A stretch of 64,000 nucleotides of DNA, from assembly GCF_000734895.2 (NCBI RefSeq), contig NZ_CP011382.1:3574700-3638699 (forward strand). Direction: 5' to 3'. This DNA is from Calothrix sp. 336/3 (GTDB taxonomy: Bacteria > Cyanobacteriota > Cyanobacteriia > Cyanobacteriales > Nostocaceae). How positions within the stretch are numbered: the first letter of the stretch is position 1; the number at the start of each line of letters is the position of its first letter. Below the pieces are notes generated by a model. It saw only the letters and a list, made by a program, of their open reading frames with translations, was not told the DNA's origin and did no database searches. This document shows, one piece after another, positions 55,306-64,000 of the stretch. Made by a program: the position numbers and the translations under genes.

Positions 55306-58281
55306 ATGCTACAGCAAAATCGAAAATATAGGTGGATGCGATCGCTTGCCCTATTTCTTGTGGGGATATGGCTACAATTTCTGCTATGTATTCCCACGGG
55401 AGAACTTGCACAAGCACAAAATCCATCGGATAAAAATAATAGCTGTAGTGTGATTACTGCTCCTTTGACAGCAGAGGAGCAAACCTATGCAAAAGCTGCA
55501 TGGCAGTATTTTGTGAATAACTACCAACAAAATACAGGATTTACCAATTCCACTGGTGGTTATCCTTCGGGGACACTATGGGATATGGGTAATTATCTCA
55601 TGGCTTTAAATGCTGCACGTTGGTTGAATTTAATCCCCCAATCGGAATTTGACCAACGATTTAATAAGTTTTTGACAGGTTTAGGAGCTTTAAAGCTATT
55701 TGAAGATGGCTTGCCAAATAAGGTATACCATGCTGGTAACGGAGCAATGGTTGACTATGGTAATAATCCGATTGAAAAGGGTATTGGTTGGTCAGCTTTA
55801 GATATTGGTAGAATACTTGCTGCATTTGATATTGTCCGTACCTGTCATCCCCAATATGGAGATTGGATTAAAGGTATTTTAGCTAAGTGGCAAATTGCGC
55901 GATCGCTGAAAGATGGACAGCTATATGGTGCAACCATCGCCCCTGATAAGTCAACAATGTTGGTTCAGGAAGGACGTTTAGGTTATGAAGAATATGCTGT
56001 TCGGGGATATGAACTATGGGGGTTTAAAGCACCAAAAGCAGCAGCGTTAGAGCCATTTGAACTTGTTGATGTCAATGGTGTTAAATTACCAGTGGATAAG
56101 CGCGACTATAAAAGTACAAATGCCAATAATTATGTAGTTAGCGAATCCTATATTTTGGATGGTTTGGAATTTGGTTTAGGTGGTTATTTAAAAGAATACA
56201 CAGCCAGGGTATTAGAAGCGCAAAAGCGGAGATTTGAAGCAACTGGACAACTCACCGCAGTTACAGAAGACAACATCGATCGCGAACCATATTTTCTTTA
56301 CAATACCCTGTACTCGAACGGAAAAACCTGGGCAACAATTACAGAAAAAAATGAGGATTATCCTCAGTTCCGTAGTATTAGTACAAAAGCTGCATTTGGG
56401 TGGAAATATTTATACCCTGATAATGCCTACGCACAGAAACTATTTGACGTTGCCAAAGACTTACGTAGTCCTGATGGTGGTGGGTTTTATGCAGGCTTAT
56501 ATGAAGAGACAAAACAACCAAATAAGGTGCTTACGGGTAACACCAATGGCTTAATTATGGAAATTTTGTACTATAAAGCCCGTGGAAATAAACCCTTGAT
56601 TGGTGGCGATCGCGTTGGTTTTGCTCCCTTTCCTAGCAACGATAAGCAAACACAAATAGCCAATAATCCCCCAGCAAATAATCCTCCTCCACCTCCTCCT
56701 AGTTCTCCTGGTAAAAATCCCCCTCCTCCCCCTCCTCCAGCAAATAATCCTCCCCCAGTTAAAAATCCCCCTCCAGCAAATAATCCTCCTCCAGTTAAAA
56801 ATCCCCCTCCAGTAAATAATCCTCCTCCAGTTAAAAATCCCCCTCCAGCAAATAATCCTCCTCCAGTTAAAAATCCCCCTCCAGCAAATAATCCTCCTCC
56901 AGCAAATAATCAATCAAGCAAAATCGAACCAATTCCTCCAGTGGGGGAACCCAAACCATCACTGTGTCCCGTGCCAGAAAAAGGAGCTACTGTAGTTCAG
57001 CTGAGGTATGCTAGAGCCGCTTGGGCATATTTTCAAGCAAATTCCGACCGAGATACGGGACTAATTAGCGATCGCAGTGACCTCAAAGGAGCTACCCTAT
57101 GGGGATTGGGTGATTATCTTGCCGCACTCCATGCTGCACGGACTCTAGATATAATTTCTGCCAAAGATTTTGATCGCCGCACTCGTTATCTACTCGGCGC
57201 GTTGTCAAAAATACAGCTATTTACCGGAGAATTACCCAACCGCAGTTACGATACTCGCACCCTGCAACCAGTAGACTATGGTGGAAATCCAGTTCCTGAA
57301 GGCACAGGATGGTCTAGCCTTGATACTGGACGTGTGATGGCAGCCCTACATATGTTAAAGACTTGTCATCCTGAATACACGGATGCTGTGGATAATATAG
57401 CTTTGGATTGGTCATATCTGCGAGTTGTTCGCGATGGCGTTCTTTCCAGTGCAAATTTAATTAAAGACCAAATTGGACGTTCCGTACCTCGTGTACTTCC
57501 GGAAACCAGATTGGGATACGAAGAATATGCAGCACGAGGGTTTCAACTGTGGGGATTCAATGCAGATCGTTCTGCTGTGGGTGGAGATTACGAAAAAGCA
57601 ACAATTGAAGGGGTGGAAATTCCCATCCAGCGTCGTCGTCAAGATACCAAATTGAAGGTGAACCAATACACCATTAGTAATCCATTTTTACTCTATGGAC
57701 TGGAATTTGGATTTGACCCGCAAATGAAGGAAATTGTCTTGCCAATTATGCAAGCTCAAGCACAACGCTATCGTCGTACAGGTAAACTCACAGCATCCGG
57801 TACAACATTAATCAATCGTGAACCCTATACAATTCACAATTCGATTGTCGGACGGGGTGAACCTTGGGCAACTTTAACCGATGATGGTACCCCCATAACC
57901 GAAAAGCGTTTGGTGAGTACTGCTGTTGCCTATGCCTATCATGCCCTATTTCCCGACGATACCTATGGCAAAGAATTAATGCAGGGAATCACCGATTTAT
58001 ATAATCCCAACATTGGTTATTACGAGGGATTTTATGAATCCGATGGCAAAAGCGCGATTGGTTTTACCAGTAGTACCAACAGCATGATTTTAGAATCTCT
58101 TCTTTATCAGCTTACCCAACATCAACCATTGATTCGTCCCAACGGCAATAGCAATTCCCCTTGGTGGAAAGCTATCGATAAAAGTGATTCTGGGCGGGGA
58201 TTACCTATGGAGTCAGCACCACGGATTAAATATGTCAGTGATCGCAATTCTGCTTACTGGTTAACCACTAGTACAAAATAA
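55306..58281 (+). CDS. Secreted protein with two DUF3131 domains joined by a Pro/Asn repeat
   Basis: 991 aa. A signal peptide (about 1-37, ending ELAQAQ) is followed by DUF3131 domain 1 at about 50-435. Residues about 454-540 are a low-complexity linker of NNPPPVKNPPPA units. Domain 2 lies at about 560-955 and ends HQPLIRPNG. Domain 1 keeps all family motifs (LWDMGNY, DGLPNKVYH, TEDNIDREPYFLYN). Domain 2 is divergent: LWGLGDY, GELPNRSYD, but the TEDN block became SGTTLINREPY, so its catalytic-looking glutamate is missing. One active and one binding-type domain is a reasonable inference. 26 bases after the preceding gene. Confidence 0.87.
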   Translation: MLQQNRKYRWMRSLALFLVGIWLQFLLCIPTGELAQAQNPSDKNNSCSVITAPLTAEEQTYAKAAWQYFVNNYQQNTGFTNSTGGYPSGTLWDMGNYLMALNAARWLNLIPQSEFDQRFNKFLTGLGALKLFEDGLPNKVYHAGNGAMVDYGNNPIEKGIGWSALDIGRILAAFDIVRTCHPQYGDWIKGILAKWQIARSLKDGQLYGATIAPDKSTMLVQEGRLGYEEYAVRGYELWGFKAPKAAALEPFELVDVNGVKLPVDKRDYKSTNANNYVVSESYILDGLEFGLGGYLKEYTARVLEAQKRRFEATGQLTAVTEDNIDREPYFLYNTLYSNGKTWATITEKNEDYPQFRSISTKAAFGWKYLYPDNAYAQKLFDVAKDLRSPDGGGFYAGLYEETKQPNKVLTGNTNGLIMEILYYKARGNKPLIGGDRVGFAPFPSNDKQTQIANNPPANNPPPPPPSSPGKNPPPPPPPANNPPPVKNPPPANNPPPVKNPPPVNNPPPVKNPPPANNPPPVKNPPPANNPPPANNQSSKIEPIPPVGEPKPSLCPVPEKGATVVQLRYARAAWAYFQANSDRDTGLISDRSDLKGATLWGLGDYLAALHAARTLDIISAKDFDRRTRYLLGALSKIQLFTGELPNRSYDTRTLQPVDYGGNPVPEGTGWSSLDTGRVMAALHMLKTCHPEYTDAVDNIALDWSYLRVVRDGVLSSANLIKDQIGRSVPRVLPETRLGYEEYAARGFQLWGFNADRSAVGGDYEKATIEGVEIPIQRRRQDTKLKVNQYTISNPFLLYGLEFGFDPQMKEIVLPIMQAQAQRYRRTGKLTASGTTLINREPYTIHNSIVGRGEPWATLTDDGTPITEKRLVSTAVAYAYHALFPDDTYGKELMQGITDLYNPNIGYYEGFYESDGKSAIGFTSSTNSMILESLLYQLTQHQPLIRPNGNSNSPWWKAIDKSDSGRGLPMESAPRIKYVSDRNSAYWLTTSTK
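56670..56911 (+). repeat. Tandem repeat coding for Pro/Asn-rich linker
   Basis: A 36-base unit coding NNPPPVKNPPPA recurs about four times with variants. It is rich in CCTCCTCCAG and AATAATCC words and lies entirely inside the 991-aa gene. The copies are nearly identical at the DNA level, so the array should vary in length between strains. Confidence 0.85.
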
Positions 58282-58336
58282 GGATTTTGGCTTTGTTTTT
58301 TTGATATATTAGAACGTCAATCATTATCGTAAGTAA

Positions 58337-59902
58337 ATGGTAAAAAAACTGAGTAAATATAGGTTGGTGATAAATGTAGAGAATACCTGTATCTCACGAA
58401 AAATCAGCCTTTCTTCAAGATTTAAAGCAGATAATATATTCGTTAAAATATTTTTTTTATCCTGCACTTGGAGTTTATTGACAACCAATGTTCATGCATT
58501 AGAACTGAACGACAATAACTCACTAAATTTATTTTATAGAGAGAAAAATTTTCAACCCATTCCCTCTATTGAAAATCTGGAAGAAAATCTGGAATTAAAA
58601 CCAGCATCTTACTTAGAAATATCTCCCAATAATTTCCCTAGCTTCAAACAAACAAATGTATCTATATCCGAGGAAGAACATGATAAATTAGATTTTGGGG
58701 AAGAGTCAAAAAAAGGTATAAATTCAGTAACAGATATAGAAGAATATTATCATCAAATCCAGTATACAAATGATACAAAGATAACTGATAATAAGAACAT
58801 AATTGTATCATCAAGAAAAACAGAATCTCAAACATTACAATCCTTAATATTAAGCACTGAACAAGAAAAGCATAGATATCATAAATTCGAGAAAATATTA
58901 ATTTCTGCACCAAATAATTTTAACCCAGGGAAGAAATTACCACCACCTCCACCACCTCCACCACCCAAACCAGTTAAACCTCCAGAAAGTAAAACACCTA
59001 GTAAACCTCCATTAGTTTTAGAAAGTATTCAGACAAATTTTCGCAATGATTTCAACAAATTTAGTCAGCAGAATACATTTTTTGAACCAACCTTTCAATT
59101 TGGGCTAGAAAACGGACAAAAATTCAGTATTAAACCCGGATTTAATACCTTTAAACAACCTAAATTTGAGGACGTCACAAATATTCCCCTCCAGTTTGGC
59201 TGGCAAACAAAAATTGAGAAATTCACCATTCAAACAGCAGGTGGGATTGACATATTTAATCGCCTACCAATAGCTTTGAATTTTAACCTACAAGTCGATC
59301 GACCTATTTTTGTCAATTTAACCCCTGATTACAAACTAGATTCGGCTTTATTTTTGGCAGCAGTAGTCGAACATGGTCCCTATAAAAGTAGCGCTCAAAC
59401 TCTAGAAAAGTTAATTACAGCAACCCGTACTGGATTAAATGCTTATTGGCAAATTAAACCCAATATGAGCTTTTTTACCCTTTATCGCATAGGTTTTTAT
59501 AACGATGGGAATTTCGAGCAACAATCCTTCAGTCGTCTCGAACATAAATTTGGGGAATTTTATCTTGCGGGAAATCTTTTTGCTTGGACATTCAATCGCG
59601 ATCGCCAAGAAGCTGCTGGCTATTTTTCTCCTAAAAATTTTCTCGTATATAATCTCGAAGCTGGTTGGGATAAGAAAATATTTGACTTTCTCAGTTGCCG
59701 ATTAAGTGCTAATTTAGGGCAACAAATACTCAATGGAGAAACAACCAACGGAAGCACCTATCAAGCTCGTTGTAATGCTAACATTTTACCAAATATTAAT
59801 TTAGATTTAGGATATACCTTTAGTAGCTCTCGCGAACTAGATACAGGTAATAGCCCCTATAATAATCGGAATCTTTCTGGTCAGATTCAAATTAAATTTT
59901 AG
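58337..59902 (+). CDS. Outer-membrane beta-barrel protein, BcsC-C-terminus-like, with poly-Pro neck
   Basis: 521 aa. A long positively charged N-terminus and a signal helix (about 36-54, ending NVHA) precede a disordered acidic region (to about 195). A stretch of ten prolines with PKPVKPPESK (about 201-225) follows. A C-terminal region of about 290 residues of alternating strands ends with phenylalanine (QIQIKF), the outer-membrane barrel signature. Blocks such as AAGYFSPKNFLVYNLEAGW and LSANLGQQIL resemble the C-terminal pore domain of cellulose export protein BcsC (PF05420), without its TPR half. A glucan export pore is therefore suggested, not proven. Confidence 0.7.
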   Translation: MVKKLSKYRLVINVENTCISRKISLSSRFKADNIFVKIFFLSCTWSLLTTNVHALELNDNNSLNLFYREKNFQPIPSIENLEENLELKPASYLEISPNNFPSFKQTNVSISEEEHDKLDFGEESKKGINSVTDIEEYYHQIQYTNDTKITDNKNIIVSSRKTESQTLQSLILSTEQEKHRYHKFEKILISAPNNFNPGKKLPPPPPPPPPKPVKPPESKTPSKPPLVLESIQTNFRNDFNKFSQQNTFFEPTFQFGLENGQKFSIKPGFNTFKQPKFEDVTNIPLQFGWQTKIEKFTIQTAGGIDIFNRLPIALNFNLQVDRPIFVNLTPDYKLDSALFLAAVVEHGPYKSSAQTLEKLITATRTGLNAYWQIKPNMSFFTLYRIGFYNDGNFEQQSFSRLEHKFGEFYLAGNLFAWTFNRDRQEAAGYFSPKNFLVYNLEAGWDKKIFDFLSCRLSANLGQQILNGETTNGSTYQARCNANILPNINLDLGYTFSSSRELDTGNSPYNNRNLSGQIQIKF

Positions 59903-60197
59903 TTTTACAGCTAATTTTATAGCTAATGTTATTTGATGCCTTTAGCGCTTGCATAAATAGCATCAATAAAAAGATAATGATTATTAAAATTAATCTGGTT
60001 TTCTCCATAGAATAAACCAGATATCACAATATTAAAACTATTATTTTATCAAGACTTTAAGTATATTTGCGATAGTATTTACTTTATATAAATACTATAA
60101 ATGTATAAAGTGAATATGAACTTAATTGTTATCAGTGATTGTAATCAGCTACCAAAAGTTTAGAGATTGATTTAATGCATTTATTTAAATATTTGTC

Positions 60198-61346
60198 ATG
60201 GATGCAAGCAATGCTATTACTATTAAACAGATTTGGCAGTGGAGATATAATCCTTTAGCTTATGGAAAAAGAGATTTAAGAATTGATTTTCTTCGAGGTA
60301 TTGCAATCATTTTTATGGTTTTTAGCCATTTAGAAAGTCCTTCTTTATTCAGTGCTATCAACCGCAATAACATCTATGCAAGTGCAGCTGAAGGATTTGT
60401 CTTCATCTCCGGTTTAGTTCTGGGAATGGTGACATTGGGACGCATTCGCAAAGTTGGTTTTCAAGAATCGATGAAAAAACTACTTCAGCGTTCCTGGATA
60501 CTATACAAAACTAGCTTCATTCTCATCTCAGGATTAGGGCTATTAAGTATTATTGCCCCTAACTTGACCCGACCTTCCTTTGACATCGCTCCCGGTGCTT
60601 GGTGGGAAATCATTTTTGCTGCTGCGACTTTCCGATTAGCTCCTCCAGTTGTCGATATTCTACAACTATATGTACTCCTATTATTGATTTCGCCAGTGAT
60701 TTTCTGGTTATTGAGAAAACAATACTGGCTGCCTGTTTTGGCATTTTCCTGGTCACTGTGGAGTATACAACAGTTACATCCCTACGCTTTAAGTTTTCAG
60801 ACCATAGATAGAGAGCATACCTATTTTGCCTTGGCTGGTTGGCAGTTGTTATATGTTCATGGTTTACTTGCCGGTTATTATCGCAGGCGACTGCAAGCTT
60901 TATGGGCAAAGATTCCTCAATTGCCCCTTACTATCTTTTTTATTTTAATTGTTATTAGCTCAACTATTGCTGCCTATCATGATATGAGATTAGGATTGTT
61001 CCCTAGTAAAGTTGCAGATAGAATTGCTTGGTTAAATTGGACAGATAGAAGTCAATTGGGTTTTATTCGTTTGATTAACCATATTGGCTTTTTTCCCCTA
61101 CTTTACGTTATTGTAGATAGATTTTGGCAGCCTTTATATAAAACCTTGGGAAAACTATTAATTACCCTGGGGCAAAACTCTTTATATATATACATTCTGC
61201 ATGTTCCCCTAACTTTGATTTGGTTTTCAATTCCTGGTTTGGTGAATGGTCATCCCATCGTTACAACCCTTGCTCAAGGTGTAGCGATCGCGCTGTTATG
61301 GTTCCTTGCCAAAAAAGAAGTGCTGTTTAATATCATTACCCATTAA
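60198..61346 (+). CDS. OpgC-type membrane acyltransferase
   Basis: 382 aa with about ten membrane helices. The N-terminal block RDLRIDFLRGIAIIFMVFSHLE and then AAEGFVFISGLVLGMVTLGR match the OpgC group of acyltransferase-3-like proteins. The end, YIYILHVPLTLIWF, is typical as well. OpgC adds succinyl groups to osmoregulated periplasmic glucans in proteobacteria. Here the natural target would be the product of the neighbouring GT2. A 295-base spacer precedes it; the next gene follows after 12 bases, so they are co-transcribed. Confidence 0.85.
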   Translation: MDASNAITIKQIWQWRYNPLAYGKRDLRIDFLRGIAIIFMVFSHLESPSLFSAINRNNIYASAAEGFVFISGLVLGMVTLGRIRKVGFQESMKKLLQRSWILYKTSFILISGLGLLSIIAPNLTRPSFDIAPGAWWEIIFAAATFRLAPPVVDILQLYVLLLLISPVIFWLLRKQYWLPVLAFSWSLWSIQQLHPYALSFQTIDREHTYFALAGWQLLYVHGLLAGYYRRRLQALWAKIPQLPLTIFFILIVISSTIAAYHDMRLGLFPSKVADRIAWLNWTDRSQLGFIRLINHIGFFPLLYVIVDRFWQPLYKTLGKLLITLGQNSLYIYILHVPLTLIWFSIPGLVNGHPIVTTLAQGVAIALLWFLAKKEVLFNIITH

Positions 61347-61358
61347 CTCCATTACTCT

Positions 61359-62663
61359 ATGACACAACAAATCCACTTCTATTCAAGTCTTGCCCCTCCA
61401 AATATATTTCGACAATTGCTAGTTTGTGGGGCGATCGCTCTCATCACCATTGGCATCCATCAAACTCTCAAATGGCGTGAAAGAAATACCCTTGATACTC
61501 CAGTTGTTATTACTAAGCGCTATCGCTTGCGAGCAGAAGATATGCAACTAGCTCGTACTGCTTGGACATATTTTCAGAAAAATCGCCAATCAACGGGTTT
61601 TGTTTCATCTGCTGCTGACTTTCCTGCCATAACAATGTGGGATGTGGGTAGTCAATTAGCGGGAATGGTGGCAGCACGAGAACTGGGTTTATTATCTCCC
61701 CATGAATTTGACACTTGGATGCAACAAGTTCTCAAGTCTTTAAACGAATTACCTTTGTATCGTGGTGAATTGCCCAACAAAGTTTATGATGCAAAAAATC
61801 TAATTCCCATCAACTACGGAAAACTAGGTAAACCCCAAGAAATCGGTTTCTCTGCACTCGATTTGGCAAGACTAGCTAGGTGGTTAGATATCATTGCCAA
61901 AAAATATCCCCAACATACAGCAGCTAGTCGTTCTGTCATCGCTCGTTGGAAAGTACAGCGACTAGTATCTCCACAAAAGCAACTAATGGGAACTGATGCA
62001 AGTACTGGAAAAGAAACGTGGAACCATGAAGGACGTTTAGGTTACGAACAGTATGCTGCTTATGCTTTAAAAACAATTGGTGTAGTTGCCAGCACATCCC
62101 TTGACTCAAAAGCAGAGGCAAAATTCGTCAACGTCATGGGTACCCTCATACCCGTAGACAAACGTACTACTTACCGGAACCATGTCACCAGCGAACCCTA
62201 TATTTTAGATGGCTTAGAAACTGGATTTCAAGCTTTACCAGCAGATTATGCTGCCAGATTATTACAAGTTCAATTGCGACGCTACCAAGCCACAAATCTT
62301 CTCACAGCTTGGTCGGAAGATAATCTTGATCGTGAACCCTGGTTTGTCTATAACTGCATTTTTGTAGACGGACAACCATGGAAAACAGTTGATATGTCGG
62401 GTAAAGAATTTCCAGATGCCCGTGGTAGTAGTCTCAAAGCCGCCGTAGGCTGGCATATGCTTTTCCGCACGAGATATACAGAAAAATTATACAAGGGTAT
62501 GCGCTGGTTAGGCGATCCGGAACGGGGTGCTTTTGCCGGGTTTTATGAGCAAACTCAAGAACCTAACCGAGCATTAACTTTAAATACCAACGGTATTATT
62601 TTGCAGTCTCTTTTGTATAACTATGTTGGCAAACCTTTGATAGTTTGGGCTGATGAAAATTAA
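61359..62663 (+). CDS. DUF3131 protein, membrane-anchored (third gene)
   Basis: 434 aa. A membrane helix near residues 15-38 and a short tether precede one DUF3131 domain (about 55-430). Its blocks match the 480-aa paralogue closely: TMWDVGSQLA, RGELPNKVYD, IGFSALDLARLA, EGRLGYEQYAAYA, SEPYILDGLETG, LLTAWSEDNLDREPWFVYN, NRALTLNTNGIILQSLLY. All acidic positions are kept. It lies between opgC-like and the glycosyltransferase gene, 107 bases before the latter, so it probably acts with that enzyme at the periplasmic side. Confidence 0.86.
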   Translation: MTQQIHFYSSLAPPNIFRQLLVCGAIALITIGIHQTLKWRERNTLDTPVVITKRYRLRAEDMQLARTAWTYFQKNRQSTGFVSSAADFPAITMWDVGSQLAGMVAARELGLLSPHEFDTWMQQVLKSLNELPLYRGELPNKVYDAKNLIPINYGKLGKPQEIGFSALDLARLARWLDIIAKKYPQHTAASRSVIARWKVQRLVSPQKQLMGTDASTGKETWNHEGRLGYEQYAAYALKTIGVVASTSLDSKAEAKFVNVMGTLIPVDKRTTYRNHVTSEPYILDGLETGFQALPADYAARLLQVQLRRYQATNLLTAWSEDNLDREPWFVYNCIFVDGQPWKTVDMSGKEFPDARGSSLKAAVGWHMLFRTRYTEKLYKGMRWLGDPERGAFAGFYEQTQEPNRALTLNTNGIILQSLLYNYVGKPLIVWADEN

Positions 62664-62769
62664 GAAATTCATCAAGCCAACTAATTTAGTACCTGAAAAA
62701 TATGTAACTTTGTGTCTACGTATTTTACCCACATAAACACCTTTTGATTTTCACAATTGACATCAAAAA

Positions 62770-64000
62770 ATGACTTCATTTTACTTGTCTGAACAAACCA
62801 ATAACTTTTCTGGGAATAGCCGTTCATCCCTGAAAAAAAGAACCCTATTGTTTCGGTTCATAGCTGAAATAAACTTAATTTTTGGCGCATGGTATTTGTA
62901 TTGGCGGGTTCATAACTCTGTTAATACAGATGCATTGTGGCTGTCAATCCCTTTGCTATTTGCAGAAATTTATAGCTACATCGGTGGCGTGATGTTCACT
63001 ATTGGATTATGGCGACCTATCGAGCGCAGAATTAAATCATTACACCAATTAACACCAATTTTCCCCCAAGACAATTATCCCCAAGTTGATATTTTCATTG
63101 CTTGCTATAACGAAGCACCGGAACTAGTAGAACAGACTGCAAGGGCAGCATTAGCAGTTGATTATCCGCCAACAAAACTCCGTGTCTACGTTCTAGACGA
63201 TGGGAATTCTCCTGATATGCGGATGATGACTGAAAAATTATCTCTAGAAGATTTACAGTCCCCACCATTACAAGCAGCAGCAGACAAAATTGACAAAAAA
63301 CATTTCCAACTTGTTTCCAGACTAGAAGAATTAGATAATCTAGCATTAAATAGTCAACATACTGAAACTTGGCTGAATGAATTATCTTCAGGGAAAGCCA
63401 CTACAACGGATGCTCAAGCAACTAGTTTTGTTGAAAATCTTCGACAGCTATTACTATGGTTTCATCCAGAAAGTAAAAATATTCAAGATGCTCTGGCTTC
63501 CGAGCGTCAAAACCTTAAACAGGCAATTCATCAACAAGAACTTGAACTAGTAAATCTAGCTCGATTACACTATATTGCTCGTCCCAAACCAAAGGGAGTT
63601 GCACATCATGCTAAAGCTGGAAATCTCAATTATGCCATCTTTGCTGGTGAAACATCTGGAGAATTTATTCTGACTTTAGATGCAGATCATATTCCTAAGC
63701 CTCAATTTTTGAAACGTGTCTTACCCTATTTCTATAATTACAACCTATTCACGGGTACATACGAGTCAAATAAAATTGCATTCGTTCAGACTCCCCAGGA
63801 TTTCTACAACCTTCCTGAGGACGATCCTTTTGCACATAACGCGCATTTATTCTATGGACCTATCCAGCAAGGGAAAGACGGGATGAATTCCGCTTTCTAC
63901 ACAGGAACAAATGCGATTCTGCGACGGGAAGCATTAGTGAATGTTGGTTTACAGTATTTCTCCGATGAATTTGCCCAAGATGAAAATCGTCTCAGTGAAT
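62770..64000 (+). CDS. Cellulose synthase-like glycosyltransferase family 2 (3' end beyond window)
   Basis: 410 codons are visible and the frame is still open at the window end. Two N-terminal membrane helices (about 26-47 and 57-81) precede a GT2 domain: VDIFIACYNEAPELV, the first aspartates in VYVLDDGNSPD (D143, D144), HHAKAGNLNYAI, the DxD in LTLDADHIPK (D303, D305), FVQTPQDFYN and FYTGTNAILRREAL. This is the BcsA/cellulose synthase pattern. About 120 residues separate the DDG and YIAR blocks, including a predicted helical insert (RLEELDNLALN, EIHQQELELVNL-like); bacterial BcsA has far fewer. Product linkage unknown. The C-terminal QxxRW and any PilZ domain lie outside the window. Confidence 0.9.
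   Translation, partial: MTSFYLSEQTNNFSGNSRSSLKKRTLLFRFIAEINLIFGAWYLYWRVHNSVNTDALWLSIPLLFAEIYSYIGGVMFTIGLWRPIERRIKSLHQLTPIFPQDNYPQVDIFIACYNEAPELVEQTARAALAVDYPPTKLRVYVLDDGNSPDMRMMTEKLSLEDLQSPPLQAAADKIDKKHFQLVSRLEELDNLALNSQHTETWLNELSSGKATTTDAQATSFVENLRQLLLWFHPESKNIQDALASERQNLKQAIHQQELELVNLARLHYIARPKPKGVAHHAKAGNLNYAIFAGETSGEFILTLDADHIPKPQFLKRVLPYFYNYNLFTGTYESNKIAFVQTPQDFYNLPEDDPFAHNAHLFYGPIQQGKDGMNSAFYTGTNAILRREALVNVGLQYFSDEFAQDENRLSE

Noticed and set aside
56670-56911. Regularly repeated units suggesting a CRISPR array
   Set aside because: Units are in-frame codons of a linker with no unique spacers. No CRISPR array or cas gene was found anywhere in the window.
56551-56913. Open frame of 120 codons on the minus strand
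   Set aside because: It is the shadow of the Pro/Asn repeat on the plus strand; its repeated Ile-Trp-Arg pattern is an artefact of the repeat.

Overview
The window is chromosomal DNA from a beta-cyanobacterium, probably a filamentous one. The evidence is the many GCGATCGC (HIP1) octamers, photosystem II small subunits (psbX, psbY), ycf66, a beta-carboxysome operon, the CO2-uptake NDH-1 genes ndhF4/ndhD4/cupB and a cyAbrB regulator. Base composition and gene style look even throughout, apart from one insertion sequence and a few miniature repeats. I cannot name the species from the sequence alone.

Layout. 0-12 kb: housekeeping genes (pyrH-frr, a geranylgeranyl-reductase-like flavoprotein, a CPBP protease, cyAbrB, an SdhB-type iron-sulfur subunit, two tandem TolB-like lipoproteins, ycf66, psbX, yggT, accC). 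12.6-13.5 kb: tRNA-Leu(GAG) and a chorismate-lyase-like gene. 14-24.6 kb: a carbon-concentrating island. On the minus strand lies ccmK2-ccmK1-ccmL-ccmM-ccmN-ccmO, and divergent from it on the plus strand lies ndhF4-ndhD4-cupB, so shell, scaffold and CO2-hydrating NDH-1 genes share one 10-kb block. 24.7-34.4 kb: a Pmp3 peptide, map, a cupredoxin, an M16 protease, a glyoxalase-fold protein, a gamma-carbonic-anhydrase-like protein, psbY, folC and a YvbH-like PH-domain protein. 34.9-42.5 kb: a sugar-binding lipoprotein and the type IV pilus operon pilM-N-O-Q, in which pilM is split by a 1.14-kb IS630-type element with a clean target duplication. 43-51.6 kb: a pentapeptide-repeat membrane protein, a flavin monooxygenase, mfd and a secreted metallophosphoesterase. 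52.2-64 kb: a REC-PP2C regulator followed by an envelope-polysaccharide locus.

The polysaccharide locus (53.8 kb to the window end) is the best candidate for a poorly described system. It has three DUF3131 genes carrying four DUF3131 domains, one of them a two-domain protein joined by a Pro/Asn repeat. It also has an outer-membrane beta-barrel with a poly-proline neck whose C-terminal half resembles the BcsC cellulose pore, an OpgC-type membrane acyltransferase, and a cellulose-synthase-like GT2 with an unusually long insert. Together these suggest synthesis, acyl modification, trimming and export of a beta-glucan. The product and enzyme activities are inference.

Other points: ccmM has a strong internal Shine-Dalgarno plus GTG start for the short form (M35). 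The ccmK2-ccmK1 spacer can fold into a closed multi-hairpin structure. Several small genes were found by direct reading (psbX, psbY, Pmp3 peptide).
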